Source of the DNA: Brevibacterium luteolum | GTDB lineage: Bacteria > Actinomycetota > Actinomycetes > Actinomycetales > Brevibacteriaceae | Direction: 5' to 3' | NCBI RefSeq assembly: GCF_013004595.1 | Contig: NZ_JABEMC010000003.1 | Span: 357,819 to 421,818 of the forward strand | DNA: 64,000 nt | Shown: positions 38,002-52,537 of the stretch, piece after piece | Position numbering within the stretch: position 1 is the stretch's first letter | Layout of the letters: each line of letters opens with the position of its first letter | The notes under the pieces: model-generated | What the model was told of the DNA's origin: nothing | The model's database searches: none | What the model saw: only the letters and a program-made list of their open reading frames with translations | Made by a program: the position numbers and the translations under genes

Positions 38002-39225
38002 TCAATCGGCGAGTACGTCAAGGCCGGGCAGCGTCTTGCCTTCGAGGTATTCGAGGCTGGCGCCGCCGCCGGTGGAGATGTGGCCGAACTGGTCGTCGGC
38101 GAATCCGAGGCTGCGCACTGCGGCTGCGGAGTCGCCACCGCCGACGACGGTGAGCCGGCCCTCAGCCTGTCCGCCGTGCTGGTCGGTCAGGGCTTCGGCG
38201 ACTGCCCGGGTGCCGGCTGCGAAGGCAGGGAACTCGAAGACGCCCATCGGGCCGTTCCAGAACACGGTCTTGGCTGCCGCGATCCGCTCAGCGTAGGTCC
38301 GTGCGGTCTCCGGTCCGATGTCGAGGCCGATGCCGTCGGCTCCGGCCGGGGTGGATTCGAGGGCATCGCTGCTGACGGTCCAGTGCTCGGCATCGGCGGC
38401 GAAGGAGGAGGCCATGACGATGTCGGTGGGCAGCAGGATCTCGACGCCGCGCTCCTCGGCAGCGGCGAGGTAGCCCTTGACAGTGTCGAGCTGGTCTTCC
38501 TCAAGCAGGCTGGAGCCGATGGCGTGTCCCTGGGCCTTGAGGAAGGTGAAGAGCATTCCGCCGCCGATGATGAGGGTGTCGGCGCGCTCGAGCAGGCTGG
38601 CGATGACGCCGAGCTTGTCGGAGACCTTCGATCCGCCGAGCACGACGACGTAGGGGCGGGCCGGATCGTGCAGGAGCCGGTCGCACACCTCGACTTCGGC
38701 GGCGACGAGACCACCGGCCATGTGCGGCAGACGCTGGGCGATGTCGTAGACGCTGGCCTGCTTGCGGTGCACGACACCGAAGCCGTCGGAGACATAGACG
38801 TCGGCGAGAGCTGCGAGCTCATCGGCGAATGCGCCACGCTCGGCATCGTCCTTGGAGGTCTCGCCGGCGTTGAATCGGAGGTTCTCCAGCAGCAGGATCT
38901 GGCCGTCTTCCAGTGCGGCAGCCTTGGTCTTGGCGTCCTCACCGACGGTGTCGGAGGCGAACTGCACCTCGCGGCCGACGGCTTCGGACAGGGCGGCGAC
39001 GACAGGCTTGAGCGAGTACTTCTCCTCAGGGGTGCCCTTCGGGCGGCCGAGGTGGGCCATGACGATGACCTTGGCGCCGGCTTCGGCGAGGCTGCGCAGC
39101 GTCGGTGCTGAGGCGACGATGCGGCCGGTGTCGGTGATCGTCGTGCCGTCCATCGGGACGTTGAGGTCGCTGCGGACGAGCACCCGCTTGCCGGCCAGCT
39201 CGGCCGGCTGCTCCAGTTTCTTCAC
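38002..39225 (-). CDS. pgk: Phosphoglycerate kinase
   Basis: A 407-residue glycolytic kinase. [15 protein letters not shown] begins the N-terminal substrate domain, MAHLGRPKG and NLRFNAGE follow, [14 protein letters not shown] is in the hinge region and GGGDSAAAV near the C-terminal nucleotide site. GTG start with AGGAAAGG upstream. Second gene of gap-pgk-tpiA-secG, separated from gap by a hairpin. Confidence 0.96.
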   Translation of the reverse strand: MKKLEQPAELAGKRVLVRSDLNVPMDGTTITDTGRIVASAPTLRSLAEAGAKVIVMAHLGRPKGTPEEKYSLKPVVAALSEAVGREVQFASDTVGEDAKTKAAALEDGQILLLENLRFNAGETSKDDAERGAFADELAALADVYVSDGFGVVHRKQASVYDIAQRLPHMAGGLVAAEVEVCDRLLHDPARPYVVVLGGSKVSDKLGVIASLLERADTLIIGGGMLFTFLKAQGHAIGSSLLEEDQLDTVKGYLAAAEERGVEILLPTDIVMASSFAADAEHWTVSSDALESTPAGADGIGLDIGPETARTYAERIAAAKTVFWNGPMGVFEFPAFAAGTRAVAEALTDQHGGQAEGRLTVVGGGDSAAAVRSLGFADDQFGHISTGGGASLEYLEGKTLPGLDVLAD

Positions 39226-39248
39226 TGTCGTACCTTTCCTATGACTGT

Positions 39249-39284
39249 GCCCCGCCCGGCGGTCGCTGAGCCGCCGGGCGAGGC
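39249..39284 (-). terminator. Hairpin between gap and pgk
   Basis: Fourteen-base arms (39271-39284 with 39249-39262) pair on the minus RNA with a single U-G, 17 bases after the gap stop. No U-tract. A partial terminator or stabilising 3' structure would let gap mRNA outnumber pgk mRNA. Confidence 0.6.
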
Positions 39285-39300
39285 GCGATGCTGGTGTGGT

Positions 39301-40350
<1,050 letters not shown>

Positions 40351-40390
40351 GTCACGCTTCATGCGCCTCTGCAGGCTCAGCGGGGCGTGG

Positions 40391-40405
40391 ATGTGAAGTT
40401 CACAT
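40391..40405 (-). promoter_or_regulatory. Palindromic operator candidate upstream of gap
   Basis: ATGTGAA-G-TTCACAT, a perfect palindrome with 7-base arms, in the whiA-gap gap. It is centred about 60 bases upstream of the transcript start predicted from the -10 at 40345-40350. The halves TGTGA/TCACA resemble CRP/GlxR half-sites but with a 3-base instead of 6-base spacer. Confidence 0.5.
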
Positions 40406-40413
40406 GAACTGTG

Positions 40414-41397
40414 TCAGGCATCCTCAAGCATGTCCGGCGTCAGGCTCGATTCGGTGTTGGGCACGCCGAGCTCATCAGCCTTCTTATCGGCGGTGGCGAG
40501 CAGTCGGCGGATCCGCCCGGCGATCGCGTCCTTGGTCATCGGCGGGTCGGCCTGCTGGCCGAGCTCCTCCAGCGACGCCTGCTTGTGCTTGAGCCGCAGC
40601 TCGCCGGCGTACTTGAGGTGCTCGGGAATCTCGTCGCCGAGGATCTGGAAGGCACGTTCGACGCGTGCGCCCGAGGCGACCGCCGCTCGGGCCGACCGGC
40701 GCAGGTTGGCGTCGTCGAAGTTCGCCAGCCGGTTGGCGGTGGCGCGCACTTCCCGGCGCATCCGCCGCTCCTCCCACACCAGGCGGGTGGCCTCGGCACC
40801 CATGTTCGTCAGCAGGTCGCCGACCGCCTCGCCATCGCGGATGACGACCCGGTCGACCCCGCGCACCTCGCGGGCCTTGGCGGAGATGCCGAGGCGGCGG
40901 GCCGAACCGACGAGCGCGAGTGCCGCCTCGGGTCCGGGGCAGGTGATTTCCAGAGCTGCCGAACGTCCTGGTTCGGTCAGGGATCCGTGGGCGAGGAACG
41001 CGCCGCGCCAGGCGGCCTGCGCATCGGCCAGCGAGCCGTTGACGATCGCCGAGGGCAGTCCGCGCACCGGGCGCAGGCGCCCGTCGATGAGCCCGGTCTG
41101 GCGGGCCAGGGCGGCTCCGTCGTTGGCGACGCGGACGAGGTAGCGGCTGCCGCGCCGGATGCCGGAGGCGCCGATGACGACGACGTCGGCGGTGTGGCCG
41201 AAGAGCGACTTGATCTCTGCGCGCAGACGGCGGGCGACGATGTTGGTGTCGACCTCAGCTTCGATGACGATGGAGCCGGCGACGAGGTGTAGGGCGTTGG
41301 TGAAGCGCAGGATCGCCGACACCTCGGCCTTGCGGGCCGAGATGCGGGTGATGGCCACCCGCGCGAGCTCATCCTTGACCTGTGCTGTCAGTGCCAT
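40414..41397 (-). CDS. whiA: Sporulation/cell-division regulator WhiA
   Basis: A 327-residue DNA-binding protein conserved in Gram-positive bacteria. The N-terminal two-thirds resembles a LAGLIDADG homing-endonuclease fold without nuclease activity ([35 protein letters not shown]). The C-terminal helix-turn-helix contains [20 protein letters not shown]. In actinobacteria WhiA controls division and growth genes. ATG 41397 ([11 protein letters not shown]) is the conserved start. Confidence 0.95.
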   Translation of the reverse strand: MALTAQVKDELARVAITRISARKAEVSAILRFTNALHLVAGSIVIEAEVDTNIVARRLRAEIKSLFGHTADVVVIGASGIRRGSRYLVRVANDGAALARQTGLIDGRLRPVRGLPSAIVNGSLADAQAAWRGAFLAHGSLTEPGRSAALEITCPGPEAALALVGSARRLGISAKAREVRGVDRVVIRDGEAVGDLLTNMGAEATRLVWEERRMRREVRATANRLANFDDANLRRSARAAVASGARVERAFQILGDEIPEHLKYAGELRLKHKQASLEELGQQADPPMTKDAIAGRIRRLLATADKKADELGVPNTESSLTPDMLEDA

Positions 41398-41429
41398 TGC
41401 GTCGAGTCCTTTCGATTGTCCACCGCTGC

Positions 41430-42503
41430 TCACCACTGTTCGTCGACGGTGATGCCAGCGTCAAGCAGCACGTCGCGATAGCAGGCGGCGAGCTTGAGGC
41501 TGTCGTGCTGGCTCTGCTTGCGTCCGCGCAGCGACCGGGCCCACAGCCGCGCCGCGAAGAGGCGCTGTGCTTTGGCTTCGAGTTCCGGTTCGGCCCGGGC
41601 GGCGTCCTCGTCGACGAGAACATAGTCGAAGCGCAGCCGCGGGGCGTGCGAGTGCAGTGATTCGAGGTGATCGCACAGGCTCAGATCGCGGGTCTCGGCC
41701 TTCGCACCGGGCAGGTTGAGGGTCAGGGTGCGCAGTGCATCTGAGGCGAAGATCGCCTCAGCGAGATCCGGGACGAGCAGGTGGGGCATGACGGAGGTGT
41801 ACCAGGAGCCGGGACCGAGGTTGAGGATCTCGGCTGCCCGCACGGCGTCGATCGTCTCTGCGCGGGCGGGCGGGTTGTGCGGCACGAGCCGCACTTCGCG
41901 CAGGTGCCCGTCCGTTGCCGCCAGGGCCGACTGACCCTGCACCACCTCGGGCGCGGCATCGGGGGCGAACTGGACGTCGCCTTCGATACGCAGCGGCAGC
42001 GACGACATCGGCAGCACGCGGCCGTGGGCGCGCAGCAGGCGCGCCATCCAGTCGAGGCCTTCGACGTGGTCTCCGAGGAGCTGCCAGAGAGCGGAGATGA
42101 GGAGGTTGCCGACCGAGTGGTCGTGCAGCGGGCCGTCGGAGGAGAACCGGCTCTGGATGACATCGCGCCACACCCGGCCCCATTCGCCGTCGTCGCACAG
42201 CGCGGCCAGTGCCATGCGCAGGTCACCGGGCGGCAGGCCGCCGAGCTCTTGGCGCAGGCGACCGGACGAACCGCCGTCGTCGGCCACGGTGACGACGGCG
42301 GTGAGGTTCTCCGTCAGCAGCCGGAAAGCGCGCAGCGCAGCGTAGAGCCCGTGGCCGCCGCCGAAGGAGACGACCTGTGGGCCGCCGGTGCTGCGCCGCT
42401 GGCGCGCGGCCATGACGAACGGCAGCTCTTCGGTGTGGAGGCGGTGGGCGCTGGGGCTGTAGCTGCTCGGGTCGGGACGTGAGAATCCTATGTGCTGACT
42501 CAT
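41430..42503 (-). CDS. yvcK: Gluconeogenesis factor YvcK/GlmR
   Basis: A 357-residue CofD-like protein binding UDP-sugars and affecting carbon flux to the cell wall. [17 protein letters not shown] near residue 44, [18 protein letters not shown] and [12 protein letters not shown] are signatures. The first 40 residues are an extension, so a later start is possible, but ATG 42503 directly abuts the rapZ stop, suggesting coupling. Part of rapZ-yvcK-whiA. Confidence 0.93.
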   Translation of the reverse strand: MSQHIGFSRPDPSSYSPSAHRLHTEELPFVMAARQRRSTGGPQVVSFGGGHGLYAALRAFRLLTENLTAVVTVADDGGSSGRLRQELGGLPPGDLRMALAALCDDGEWGRVWRDVIQSRFSSDGPLHDHSVGNLLISALWQLLGDHVEGLDWMARLLRAHGRVLPMSSLPLRIEGDVQFAPDAAPEVVQGQSALAATDGHLREVRLVPHNPPARAETIDAVRAAEILNLGPGSWYTSVMPHLLVPDLAEAIFASDALRTLTLNLPGAKAETRDLSLCDHLESLHSHAPRLRFDYVLVDEDAARAEPELEAKAQRLFAARLWARSLRGRKQSQHDSLKLAACYRDVLLDAGITVDEQW

Positions 42504-43409
42504 CTACTCGCGTCCCAGGTCGCGGTGGCGCACGGTCACCGATGCGGTCGTGCGCTCGGCCAGCCGGCGGCCGAGTTCCTCGCTCATGGCCACGGAGCGG
42601 TGCTTGCCGCCGGTGCAGCCGAGGGCGATCGTCATATGCGATCGATTCTCGTGTTCATAGCCTTCGATGACGACGTCGAGCGCGCCGAGGTAGCGGTCGA
42701 CGAAGGCGAGGGCGCCGTTCTGCGAGAGCACGTAGTCGCGCACAGGTGCGTCGGTGCCGTTCTGGCCGCGCAGCTGCGGAATCCAGTAGGGGTTGGGCAG
42801 GAAGCGAACGTCGGCCATGAAATCGGCGTCGACGGGCACGCCGTATTTGAATCCGAAGCTCTGCACGGTGATCCGCAGCTGGTTGCTGTCGCTGCCGCTG
42901 AGCAGGGAGTGGACGTTGGCACGCAGCTGGTGGACGTTGAGGTCGCTGGTGTCGATGAGGATGTCTGACTGGTCGCGCAGCGGGGCGAGGGCCTTGCGCT
43001 CTTCGGTGATGCCGTCGATGAGGGTGCCCTCGCCCTGCAGCGGGTGGGGGCGGCGGACGGATTCGAAGCGGCGCACGAGGGCGTCGTCGTTGGCGTCGAG
43101 GAACAGCACCTTGATGTTGAGGCCCTGCGAGCGGTAGGCGCTGAGCGTCTGGTTGAGCTCGGAGAACATCTGGCGGGTGCGCACATTGGTGACGACGGCG
43201 ACCTTCGGCAGCGATCCGTCGGCGCGGGCGACGAGTTCGACCAGCGGCGGGATCATCTGCAGCGGCAGGTTGTCGACGACATACCAGTCCATGTCCTCAA
43301 GGGCGTTGGCCGCCGTCGAACGGCCGGCTCCGGACATTCCGGTCAGCAGCAGCACCTCGACGTCGTCGCCGGTGCCCTCGATGGCAACCGGTGATGAGGC
43401 GTCAGTCAT
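42504..43409 (-). CDS. rapZ: RNase adapter protein RapZ
   Basis: A 301-residue nucleotide-binding protein. Walker A is LTGMSGAGRSTAANALED near residue 30, YVVDNLPLQMIPPL follows, and the C-terminal domain ends in CTGGKHRSVAMSEELG. In Escherichia coli RapZ directs decay of a small RNA governing GlmS; in actinobacteria the role is less clear. ATG 43409 overlaps the uvrC end by eight bases. Confidence 0.95.
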   Translation of the reverse strand: MTDASSPVAIEGTGDDVEVLLLTGMSGAGRSTAANALEDMDWYVVDNLPLQMIPPLVELVARADGSLPKVAVVTNVRTRQMFSELNQTLSAYRSQGLNIKVLFLDANDDALVRRFESVRRPHPLQGEGTLIDGITEERKALAPLRDQSDILIDTSDLNVHQLRANVHSLLSGSDSNQLRITVQSFGFKYGVPVDADFMADVRFLPNPYWIPQLRGQNGTDAPVRDYVLSQNGALAFVDRYLGALDVVIEGYEHENRSHMTIALGCTGGKHRSVAMSEELGRRLAERTTASVTVRHRDLGRE

Positions 43410-45318
43410 CGGCAGTCCCTTCTGCAGTGGTCTCATCTGCCTCAACAGTATCGGATTCTACTTCCGGGCTCAGTGTCCGGTGGATCTTCTCCGCCAGGGC
43501 AGGACCGATGCCTGGGGCAGCGGTGAGATCGTCGACCGCGGCGGCCCGGATCCGCTTAACGGAGCCGAAGTGCTTAAGCAGCGCCTTCTGCTTGGCCGCC
43601 CCGAGCCCGGGGATGCCGTCGAGGGCCGATGAGCGCTGGGCTCGGGTGCGCTTCTGCTGGTGGTAGCGGATGGCGAAGCGGTGGGCCTCGTCGCGGATGC
43701 GCTGGAGCATGAAGAGGCCCTCCGAGCCACGCGGGAGGATGACCGGGAACTCATCACCGGGCACCCACACCTCTTCGAGTCGCTTCGCCAGGCCGACGAC
43801 GGAGATGTCGGTGATGCCGAGATCATTCAGCGCCTGCACGGCGGCGTTGACCTGCGGCAGCGCACCGTCGACGACGAGCAGGCTGGGCCGGTAGCCGAAT
43901 CGCTCGTCGGGTTCGTCCTCGACGAGGCTCTCGAGGTAGCGGGAGAAGCGCCGGGAGACGACGTCGTACATCGCCGAGGTGTCGTCCCGCGCGGCATCAC
44001 CGCTGATGGAGAACCGCCGGTAGTCGCGTTTCTTGGCCAGGCCGTCTTCGAATACGACGAGCGAGCCGACGACGTTCTGACCCGACATGTGGGAGTTGTC
44101 GATGCATTCGATGCGCAGCGGCGGCTCCGGCAGGTTCAGCGCCTGCTGGATCTCGCTCAGCGCTTCGCTGCGGGTGGTGAGGTCGGAGGCACGCTGCATC
44201 TTGTGCCGCATGAGCGCCTGCTCGGCGTTCTTGTGCACGGTGTCGAGCACAGCTTTCTTCTCCCCGCGCTGCGGGACCCGCAGTTCGACTTTCGTTCCGC
44301 GCTGCTCGCTCAGCCAGGTCGTGGCGAGCTCGACGTCGCTGGGCAGGGTGTCGAGCAGGATCTCCTTGGGGATCGCGTCGGCATCCATGCCGCTGTAAGC
44401 CTGTCGCAGGTAGTCGAGTGTCAGCTCCGCAGGCGTGAGGTCCTGGAGGCGTTCGATGATCCAGCCGCGCTGGCCGCGGATGCGGCCGCCGCGCACATGG
44501 AACACCTGCACCGAGGCCTCCAGCTCCTCGACGACCATGGAGAAGACGTCGACGTCGACATTCTGCGACAGCACCACGGCGCTCTTGTCGAGGACCTTCT
44601 CAAGCGCCTGGATCTCGTCACGCAGCTCGGCAGCGCGCTCGTAGTCGAGGTTCTGTGCGGCGTCGGCCATCTCGCGCTGTCGGCTGGAGATGAACTGACC
44701 GGTGTTGCCCCGCATGAAGTCGGCGATGTTGCGGGCCAGCTGCCTGTGCTCCTCCGGTGTCACCCGGCCGACGCAGGGGGCGGCGCATTTGTCGATGTAG
44801 CCGAGCAGGCAGGGTCGGTCGGTCTGCCGGGCACGGCGGAACACTCCGGCGGTGCAGGTGCGCACCGGCCAGGCTTTGAGCAGCAGGTCGAGGGTCTCCT
44901 TGATCGCCCACACCTGGGTGAAGGGACCGAAGTAGGTGACGCCCTTCTTGCGGCTGCCGCGGGTGACGAAGGCGCGCGGGTATTCGTCCTGCATCGTGAT
45001 CGCCAGGTACGGATACGACTTGTCGTCGCGGAACATGACGTTGAATCGCGGGCGGAACTCCCGGATCCACGTCCATTCCAGCTGCAACGCCTCGACTTCG
45101 TTGTTGACGACGGTCCAGTCGACCGAGGCTGCGGTGTGGACCATCGTGAAGGTCCGCTGCATAAGCGCGGCTGGGTTGCTGAAGTACGAGTTGAGCCTGG
45201 CGCGTAGGTTCTTCGCCTTGCCGACGTAGATGACCCGCCGGTCGGCGTCGCGGAAGCGGTAGACGCCGGGCTGGGTGGGGATCTCACCTGTCGCCGGGCG
45301 GTACTTGCTCGGATCCAC
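43402..45318 (-). CDS. uvrC: Excinuclease ABC subunit C
   Basis: A 638-residue nuclease making both incisions of nucleotide excision repair. N-terminal GIY-YIG domain (PGVYRFRDADRRVIYVGKA), a cysteine cluster (CLLGYIDKCAAPCVG), UVR motif (YERAAELRDEIQALEK), RNase H-like domain (IECIDNSHMSG, LLVVDGALPQ), and tandem helix-hairpin-helix at the end. GTG 45318 lies two bases past the uvrA stop; translation is probably coupled. Confidence 0.96.
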   Translation of the reverse strand: MDPSKYRPATGEIPTQPGVYRFRDADRRVIYVGKAKNLRARLNSYFSNPAALMQRTFTMVHTAASVDWTVVNNEVEALQLEWTWIREFRPRFNVMFRDDKSYPYLAITMQDEYPRAFVTRGSRKKGVTYFGPFTQVWAIKETLDLLLKAWPVRTCTAGVFRRARQTDRPCLLGYIDKCAAPCVGRVTPEEHRQLARNIADFMRGNTGQFISSRQREMADAAQNLDYERAAELRDEIQALEKVLDKSAVVLSQNVDVDVFSMVVEELEASVQVFHVRGGRIRGQRGWIIERLQDLTPAELTLDYLRQAYSGMDADAIPKEILLDTLPSDVELATTWLSEQRGTKVELRVPQRGEKKAVLDTVHKNAEQALMRHKMQRASDLTTRSEALSEIQQALNLPEPPLRIECIDNSHMSGQNVVGSLVVFEDGLAKKRDYRRFSISGDAARDDTSAMYDVVSRRFSRYLESLVEDEPDERFGYRPSLLVVDGALPQVNAAVQALNDLGITDISVVGLAKRLEEVWVPGDEFPVILPRGSEGLFMLQRIRDEAHRFAIRYHQQKRTRAQRSSALDGIPGLGAAKQKALLKHFGSVKRIRAAAVDDLTAAPGIGPALAEKIHRTLSPEVESDTVEADETTAEGTADD

Positions 45319-45320
45319 GG

Positions 45321-48203
<2,883 letters not shown>

Positions 48204-48208
48204 AGTGT

Positions 48209-48220
48209 GTACTTTAGTTC
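48209..48220 (-). promoter_or_regulatory. uvrA -10 box overlapped by a LexA-like site
   Basis: On the minus strand TAAAGT (48216-48211) stands seven bases before the GTG at 48203, a leaderless arrangement. GAAC-TAAA-GTAC (48220-48209) matches the Gram-positive LexA core GAAC-N4-GTTC at seven of eight positions and covers the -10. Confidence 0.45.
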
Positions 48221-48241
48221 CCTTCACTGACATCGGTGATT

Positions 48242-50770
48242 TCAGCGCATCGGGCCGACGTCGAGGATCTCGACGACGACTTCGCCGGCGCTGTCGCTGG
48301 CGGCCACGTCGACGCGGGCGGTGATCGCCCAGTCGCGGTCGCCGTCGGGGTCGGCGAGGATCTGCCGGACTCTCCACTCCTCCTCGCCTTCGGTGATCTG
48401 CACATAGGCAGAACTCCGGGCGTCGCCATCGATGCGCAGATCGCCGTACTCCTCGTAGAAGTCCTCGATCGCGTTCTCCCACGCCTTGGCATCCCAGCCG
48501 GAGTCAGCGTCGAGTTCGCCGAGGTGGTCGTAGGCGGCGCGTTCGGCCAGCAGCACCCGGTGGAACATCGTATTGCGGATCAGCGAGGTGAACCGTCTGC
48601 GGTCGGAGCTGAGCGTCTGTGCGGCGGCCGGCAGCAGCGCCGGTTCGTCCTCGTCTCCCCCGCCCGCGGTGCGCAGGGCTTCCCATTCCTCGACGAGGCT
48701 GGAGTCGACGCGGGCGATGAGCTCGCCGAGCCAGTCGATGATCTCCTGCAGGCGCTCGTCGACGGCGTCGGCGGGCACGTTCTGCACGAGTGCCCGGTAG
48801 ACGTCCATGAGGTAGCGCAGCAGTCCGCCTTCGACCCGGGCGAGCCGGTAGTAGGCGACGAACTGCGAGAAGTTCATCGACTGCTCGATCATGTCGGCGA
48901 CGACCGCCTTGGGTTCGAGCCCGACCTCGCGCACCCAGGGCGAGGTCTCGGCATAGGCGTCGAAGGCGGTTTCGAGGATCTCGGCGTTGGGCTGCGGGTA
49001 GGTCAGCTCGTCGAGGATCGCCATCCGCTCGGTGTAGTCGACGCCGTCGGCCTTGAGCGCAGCGAGCTCCTCCTGTTTGATCCGGTCGAGCTGGCCCTTG
49101 AGGATCGTGAAGTGCACCGGGGTGGTCGCCTCGATGATCGAGAGCACGTTGAGCGCCCAGCCGTCGCCGTCGCGGTCGAACAGGTCGAGGGCGGCCAGCG
49201 CGAACGGCGAGAGCGGCTGGTTGAGTGCGAAGTGGGGGCCGAGGTCGCGCTGCAGGACGTAGCGCACCTCCGGTTCGCCGTCCGGTCCCGAGGCGTCGGT
49301 GACCTCCCGGCGGATGACGTCCGAGCGCAGCAGCGCGCGCCCGATCTTGAGCGCTTTGAGGTACAGGTCGATCTTCGCCGCGGCTGTCTCGTGGGTGGCG
49401 TCGATGAACCGGCGGATCGTGTGCACGCCGCTGCCGGGCCTGGAGAGCAGGTTGAGGATCGTGGCATGGTTGAGCTGCATGTGGGAGCGCAGCTCTTCGG
49501 GCTGGCCGGTCGTGAGCTGGTCGAAGGTCTCTTTGGACCAGCCGACGAAACCGGTCGGCGGCTGCTGCTTGCGGACCTTGCGCCGCTTCTTCGAATCGTC
49601 GCCGGCTTTGGCGAGGGCCTTCTGGTTCTCGATGACGTGTTCGGGGGCCTGCGCGACGACGTAGCCGACGGAGTCGTAGCCGGCCCGCCCGGCACGCCCG
49701 GCGATCTGCTGGAACTCGCGCACCGTCAGCCGGCGCATGCGCCGGCCGTCGAATTTCGCCAGCCCGGTCAGCAGCACAGTGCGGATGGGCACGTTGATGC
49801 CGACGCCGAGGGTGTCGGTGCCGGAGATGATGCGCAGCAGCCCGGCGCCGGCGAGCTGTTCGACGAGCCGGCGGTAGCGGGGCAGCATGCCGGCGTGGTG
49901 AACGCCGATGCCGTGGCTGAGCAGGCGCTTGAGGATCTGCCCGAACCCTTTGGAGAAGCGGAAGCCTTTGATCTCTGCGGCGATCGCCTCCCGCTCCTCA
50001 CGTGAGCACAGGTTGGCGCTGACGATGTTGCCGGCCAGGGTCACGGCCTGGGCCTGGGCGAAGGAGACGATGTAGACCGGTGCACGGTCCTTGGAGATGA
50101 GCTGGCGCAGCGTTTCATGCAGCGGCTCCTCCGAGTACCTGTACTCCAGCGGCACCGGACGGGTCGCCGATGTCACGAGGGTGACGTCGCGGCCGGTGAG
50201 TTCGCTGAGGTCTGCGCTGATGTGGGACATGTCGCCGAGCGTGGCGGACATGAACACGAACTGGGTCTGCGGCATCTCCAGCAGCGGCACCTGCCAGGCC
50301 CAGCCGCGCTGCGGGTCGCCGAAGTAATGGAACTCGTCCATGACGACGAGTTCGACGTCGAGTTCGGCGCCTTCGCGCAGCGCCTGGTTGGCCAGGATCT
50401 CAGCGGTCGCGCAGATAATCGGGGCATCGGAGTTGACCGAGGAGTCACCGGTGATCATGCCGACGTTCTCGGCTCCCAGTGCGGCGGTGAGGTCGAAGAA
50501 CTTCTCACTCACCAGTGCCTTGATCGGGGCGGTGTAGTAGGCGCGGCGGCCGGTGTTGAGGGCGGCGAAGAGCGAAGCGAGGGCGACCATCGACTTGCCG
50601 GAGCCGGTCGGTGTCGCGACGATCGTGTGGTCGCCGGTGAGGACGGAGAGGATGGCCTCTTCCTGTACCTCGTAAAGTTCGATTCCCTGCTCAGCGGCGT
50701 AATCGGAGAAGGCTGAGAACAGAGTGTCCGGGTCGGCGTGGTCACTCGGTATCTCAGGCAGCGTCGGCAC
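48242..50770 (-). CDS. DEAD/DEAH-box helicase with DUF3516 C-terminal region
   Basis: An 842-residue superfamily 2 (Ski2-like) helicase. Walker [13 protein letters not shown] near residue 50, the Walker B variant [10 protein letters not shown], motif III SATLGDM and motif [14 protein letters not shown] are clear. The long C-terminal half matches actinobacterial DUF3516 helicases. It probably unwinds RNA; the exact role is unknown. GTG 50770 follows AGGAG by six bases. uvrA starts 38 bases downstream with its own promoter. Confidence 0.88.
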   Translation of the reverse strand: MPTLPEIPSDHADPDTLFSAFSDYAAEQGIELYEVQEEAILSVLTGDHTIVATPTGSGKSMVALASLFAALNTGRRAYYTAPIKALVSEKFFDLTAALGAENVGMITGDSSVNSDAPIICATAEILANQALREGAELDVELVVMDEFHYFGDPQRGWAWQVPLLEMPQTQFVFMSATLGDMSHISADLSELTGRDVTLVTSATRPVPLEYRYSEEPLHETLRQLISKDRAPVYIVSFAQAQAVTLAGNIVSANLCSREEREAIAAEIKGFRFSKGFGQILKRLLSHGIGVHHAGMLPRYRRLVEQLAGAGLLRIISGTDTLGVGINVPIRTVLLTGLAKFDGRRMRRLTVREFQQIAGRAGRAGYDSVGYVVAQAPEHVIENQKALAKAGDDSKKRRKVRKQQPPTGFVGWSKETFDQLTTGQPEELRSHMQLNHATILNLLSRPGSGVHTIRRFIDATHETAAAKIDLYLKALKIGRALLRSDVIRREVTDASGPDGEPEVRYVLQRDLGPHFALNQPLSPFALAALDLFDRDGDGWALNVLSIIEATTPVHFTILKGQLDRIKQEELAALKADGVDYTERMAILDELTYPQPNAEILETAFDAYAETSPWVREVGLEPKAVVADMIEQSMNFSQFVAYYRLARVEGGLLRYLMDVYRALVQNVPADAVDERLQEIIDWLGELIARVDSSLVEEWEALRTAGGGDEDEPALLPAAAQTLSSDRRRFTSLIRNTMFHRVLLAERAAYDHLGELDADSGWDAKAWENAIEDFYEEYGDLRIDGDARSSAYVQITEGEEEWRVRQILADPDGDRDWAITARVDVAASDSAGEVVVEILDVGPMR

Positions 50771-50874
50771 GCATGTCTCCTCTGGGAGTGTGGGGAACGG
50801 TCTACCGTACACTCTAACCAGAGACCACCGCCGCCTTATTCCCGCACAGCGGGCCCGTCGAGCAAGGAGACCTG
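50771..50874. promoter_or_regulatory. Divergent helicase/YciI promoter region
   Basis: TACACT at 50808-50813 is a plus-strand -10 candidate for yciI; the minus strand offers TAGAGT and TACGGT nearby for the helicase. The two promoters would overlap. An AAGGAG Shine-Dalgarno precedes the YciI ATG. Confidence 0.35.
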
Positions 50875-51162
50875 ATGGCCGTCTTCGCAGTCCAGTACAC
50901 CTACAGCTCTGATACCGAAACCCGGATGCAGACCCGCCCGCAGCACCGGACGTGGCTCTCCCGCCTGTTCGACGAGAAGGTGATCCTGGCTGCCGGCCCA
51001 TTCGACGAGGAGCGTCCCGGTGCCCTGCTTCTCGTGCATGCCGAGTCGCAGGCGGCCGTCGAGGACGTCCTCACCCAGGATCCCTACGCCGAGGCGGGCG
51101 TCATCGAGGGTGTGGAGATCCGCCAGTGGACACCGGTCTTCGGACCGTGGGTGCAGGACTGA
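50875..51162 (+). CDS. YciI family protein
   Basis: A 95-residue ferredoxin-like-fold protein. The family's catalytic-looking Asp and His positions appear in the RPQHRTWLSRLFDEKVILAAGPF segment, with QDPYAEAGVIEGVEIRQWTP near the end. Function in most bacteria is unknown. It is monocistronic, bounded by a divergent promoter and a strong terminator. Confidence 0.85.
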   Translation: MAVFAVQYTYSSDTETRMQTRPQHRTWLSRLFDEKVILAAGPFDEERPGALLLVHAESQAAVEDVLTQDPYAEAGVIEGVEIRQWTPVFGPWVQD

Positions 51163-51181
51163 TCCGTCCCGACACCTGAAT

Positions 51182-51224
51182 GCCGCAGGGCCAGCCGGTT
51201 GATCCGGCTGGCCCTGCGGCTTTT
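51182..51224 (+). terminator. Strong intrinsic terminator after yciI
   Basis: A perfect 17-bp stem (51182-51198 with 51204-51220), five-base loop, then TTTT at 51221-51224. It may also stop the converging terC transcript. Confidence 0.88.
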
Positions 51225-51244
51225 CGTCTGCGGTCAGAACGGTG

Positions 51245-52522
51245 TCACCTTTGTGTTCCGGTGTCCTCGCCTGTCGCCTCGGTGCCTGCGGCGTGCGATC
51301 CGCCCGAGGCGGTGGTCTGCTCACCGTCGGAGGCCGGTGAGAGCGAGATCGGTTCGCCGTTGCCGGTGAGGCTCTCGCCGATGCCCGCCTCGGTCGTGGC
51401 CGGGGTGTGCGGCATCGTCGGGTCGGCGGAGACTGCTTCGGGCAGCACGGACTCGCCGGAGGTGCCGTTGTCCTCGCGGGCCGAACGGACCTCCTCGTAG
51501 ACGCGGGCGGCATCGACGTGCTCGATGGTGCCGTCCTTGTGGCGCACGGTGTGCTCGACCGGGCCGAGCGGGATGCGCGACGGGTAGCGGCGCATGTGGA
51601 TGAGCGAGGCGATGGTCGCCGTCAGCATCGCGGCACAGATGACGCCGAGCGACACCCAGGTGTTGACGTCCGGGACCATCGGCAGGAACGTCTCGTGTGC
51701 GGCGTGCATGATGAGCTTGACGCCGATGAACGCGAGGATCGCGGCGATGCCGTACTTGAGGTAGATGAGCCGGTCCATGAGACCACCGAGCAGGAAGTAC
51801 AGCTGGCGCAGACCCATGAGCGCGAAGAGGTTCGCGGTGAAGACGATAAAGGGGCTGCGGGTGATGCCGAAGATCGCCGGAATCGAGTCGAGGGCGAACA
51901 TCACGTCAGTGGTGCCGATGGCGAGGAACACGAGCAGCATCGGGGTGTAGAACTTCTTCCCATCGATGCGGGTCGTCAGCTTGTTGCCGTTGTAATCGTC
52001 GGTGATGTTGATGCGCTTGCGCAGCATCTTGATGAACTTGTTGTCCTCGTTGTCCTCGTCGTCGCCGCCGAAGGCCTGGTTCCATGCGGTCCACAGAAGG
52101 AAGGCGCCGAAGATGAAGAACACGCCGATGAACATCTCGATGATGATCGCGCCGGCGAGGATGAAGGCGCCGCGGAAGATCAGCGCGAGGATGATGCCGA
52201 CCATCAGGACTTCCTGCTGGTACTTCGCCGGCACCTTGAACCGGGTCATGATGATGACGAAGACGAACAGATTGTCGATGCTGAGGCTGTACTCGGTCAG
52301 CCAGCCAGCGAGGAACTGGGCGCCGTGTTCTGAGTCGCCCATGAGGAACATGAGGCCGGCGAAGATGAGAGCCAAGGTGACGTAGAAGCCGACCCACAGG
52401 CTGGCCTCCTTCATGGAGGGCACGTGGGGGCGTTTGACGACGAGGAGGAGATCCACCAGCAGGATGAGGCAGAGCACTGACAGAGATGTGATCTCAAACC
52501 ACAAGGGCAACGCAGAGTTCAT
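51245..52522 (-). CDS. TerC-family membrane protein, probable Mn2+ exporter
   Basis: A 425-residue protein with about nine membrane helices, then a hydrophilic tail of roughly 90 residues. The acidic membrane motifs SIDNLFVFVIIM (about residue 80) and ALDSIPAIFGIT are TerC hallmarks. A negatively charged loop GGDDEDNEDNKF lies in the middle. TerC/Alx proteins export manganese, and a manganese-type riboswitch candidate precedes this gene. An AAAGG Shine-Dalgarno lies just after the predicted closing helix. Confidence 0.9.
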   Translation of the reverse strand: MNSALPLWFEITSLSVLCLILLVDLLLVVKRPHVPSMKEASLWVGFYVTLALIFAGLMFLMGDSEHGAQFLAGWLTEYSLSIDNLFVFVIIMTRFKVPAKYQQEVLMVGIILALIFRGAFILAGAIIIEMFIGVFFIFGAFLLWTAWNQAFGGDDEDNEDNKFIKMLRKRINITDDYNGNKLTTRIDGKKFYTPMLLVFLAIGTTDVMFALDSIPAIFGITRSPFIVFTANLFALMGLRQLYFLLGGLMDRLIYLKYGIAAILAFIGVKLIMHAAHETFLPMVPDVNTWVSLGVICAAMLTATIASLIHMRRYPSRIPLGPVEHTVRHKDGTIEHVDAARVYEEVRSAREDNGTSGESVLPEAVSADPTMPHTPATTEAGIGESLTGNGEPISLSPASDGEQTTASGGSHAAGTEATGEDTGTQR

Positions 52523-52537
52523 AGCAGCCTTTCTTCA

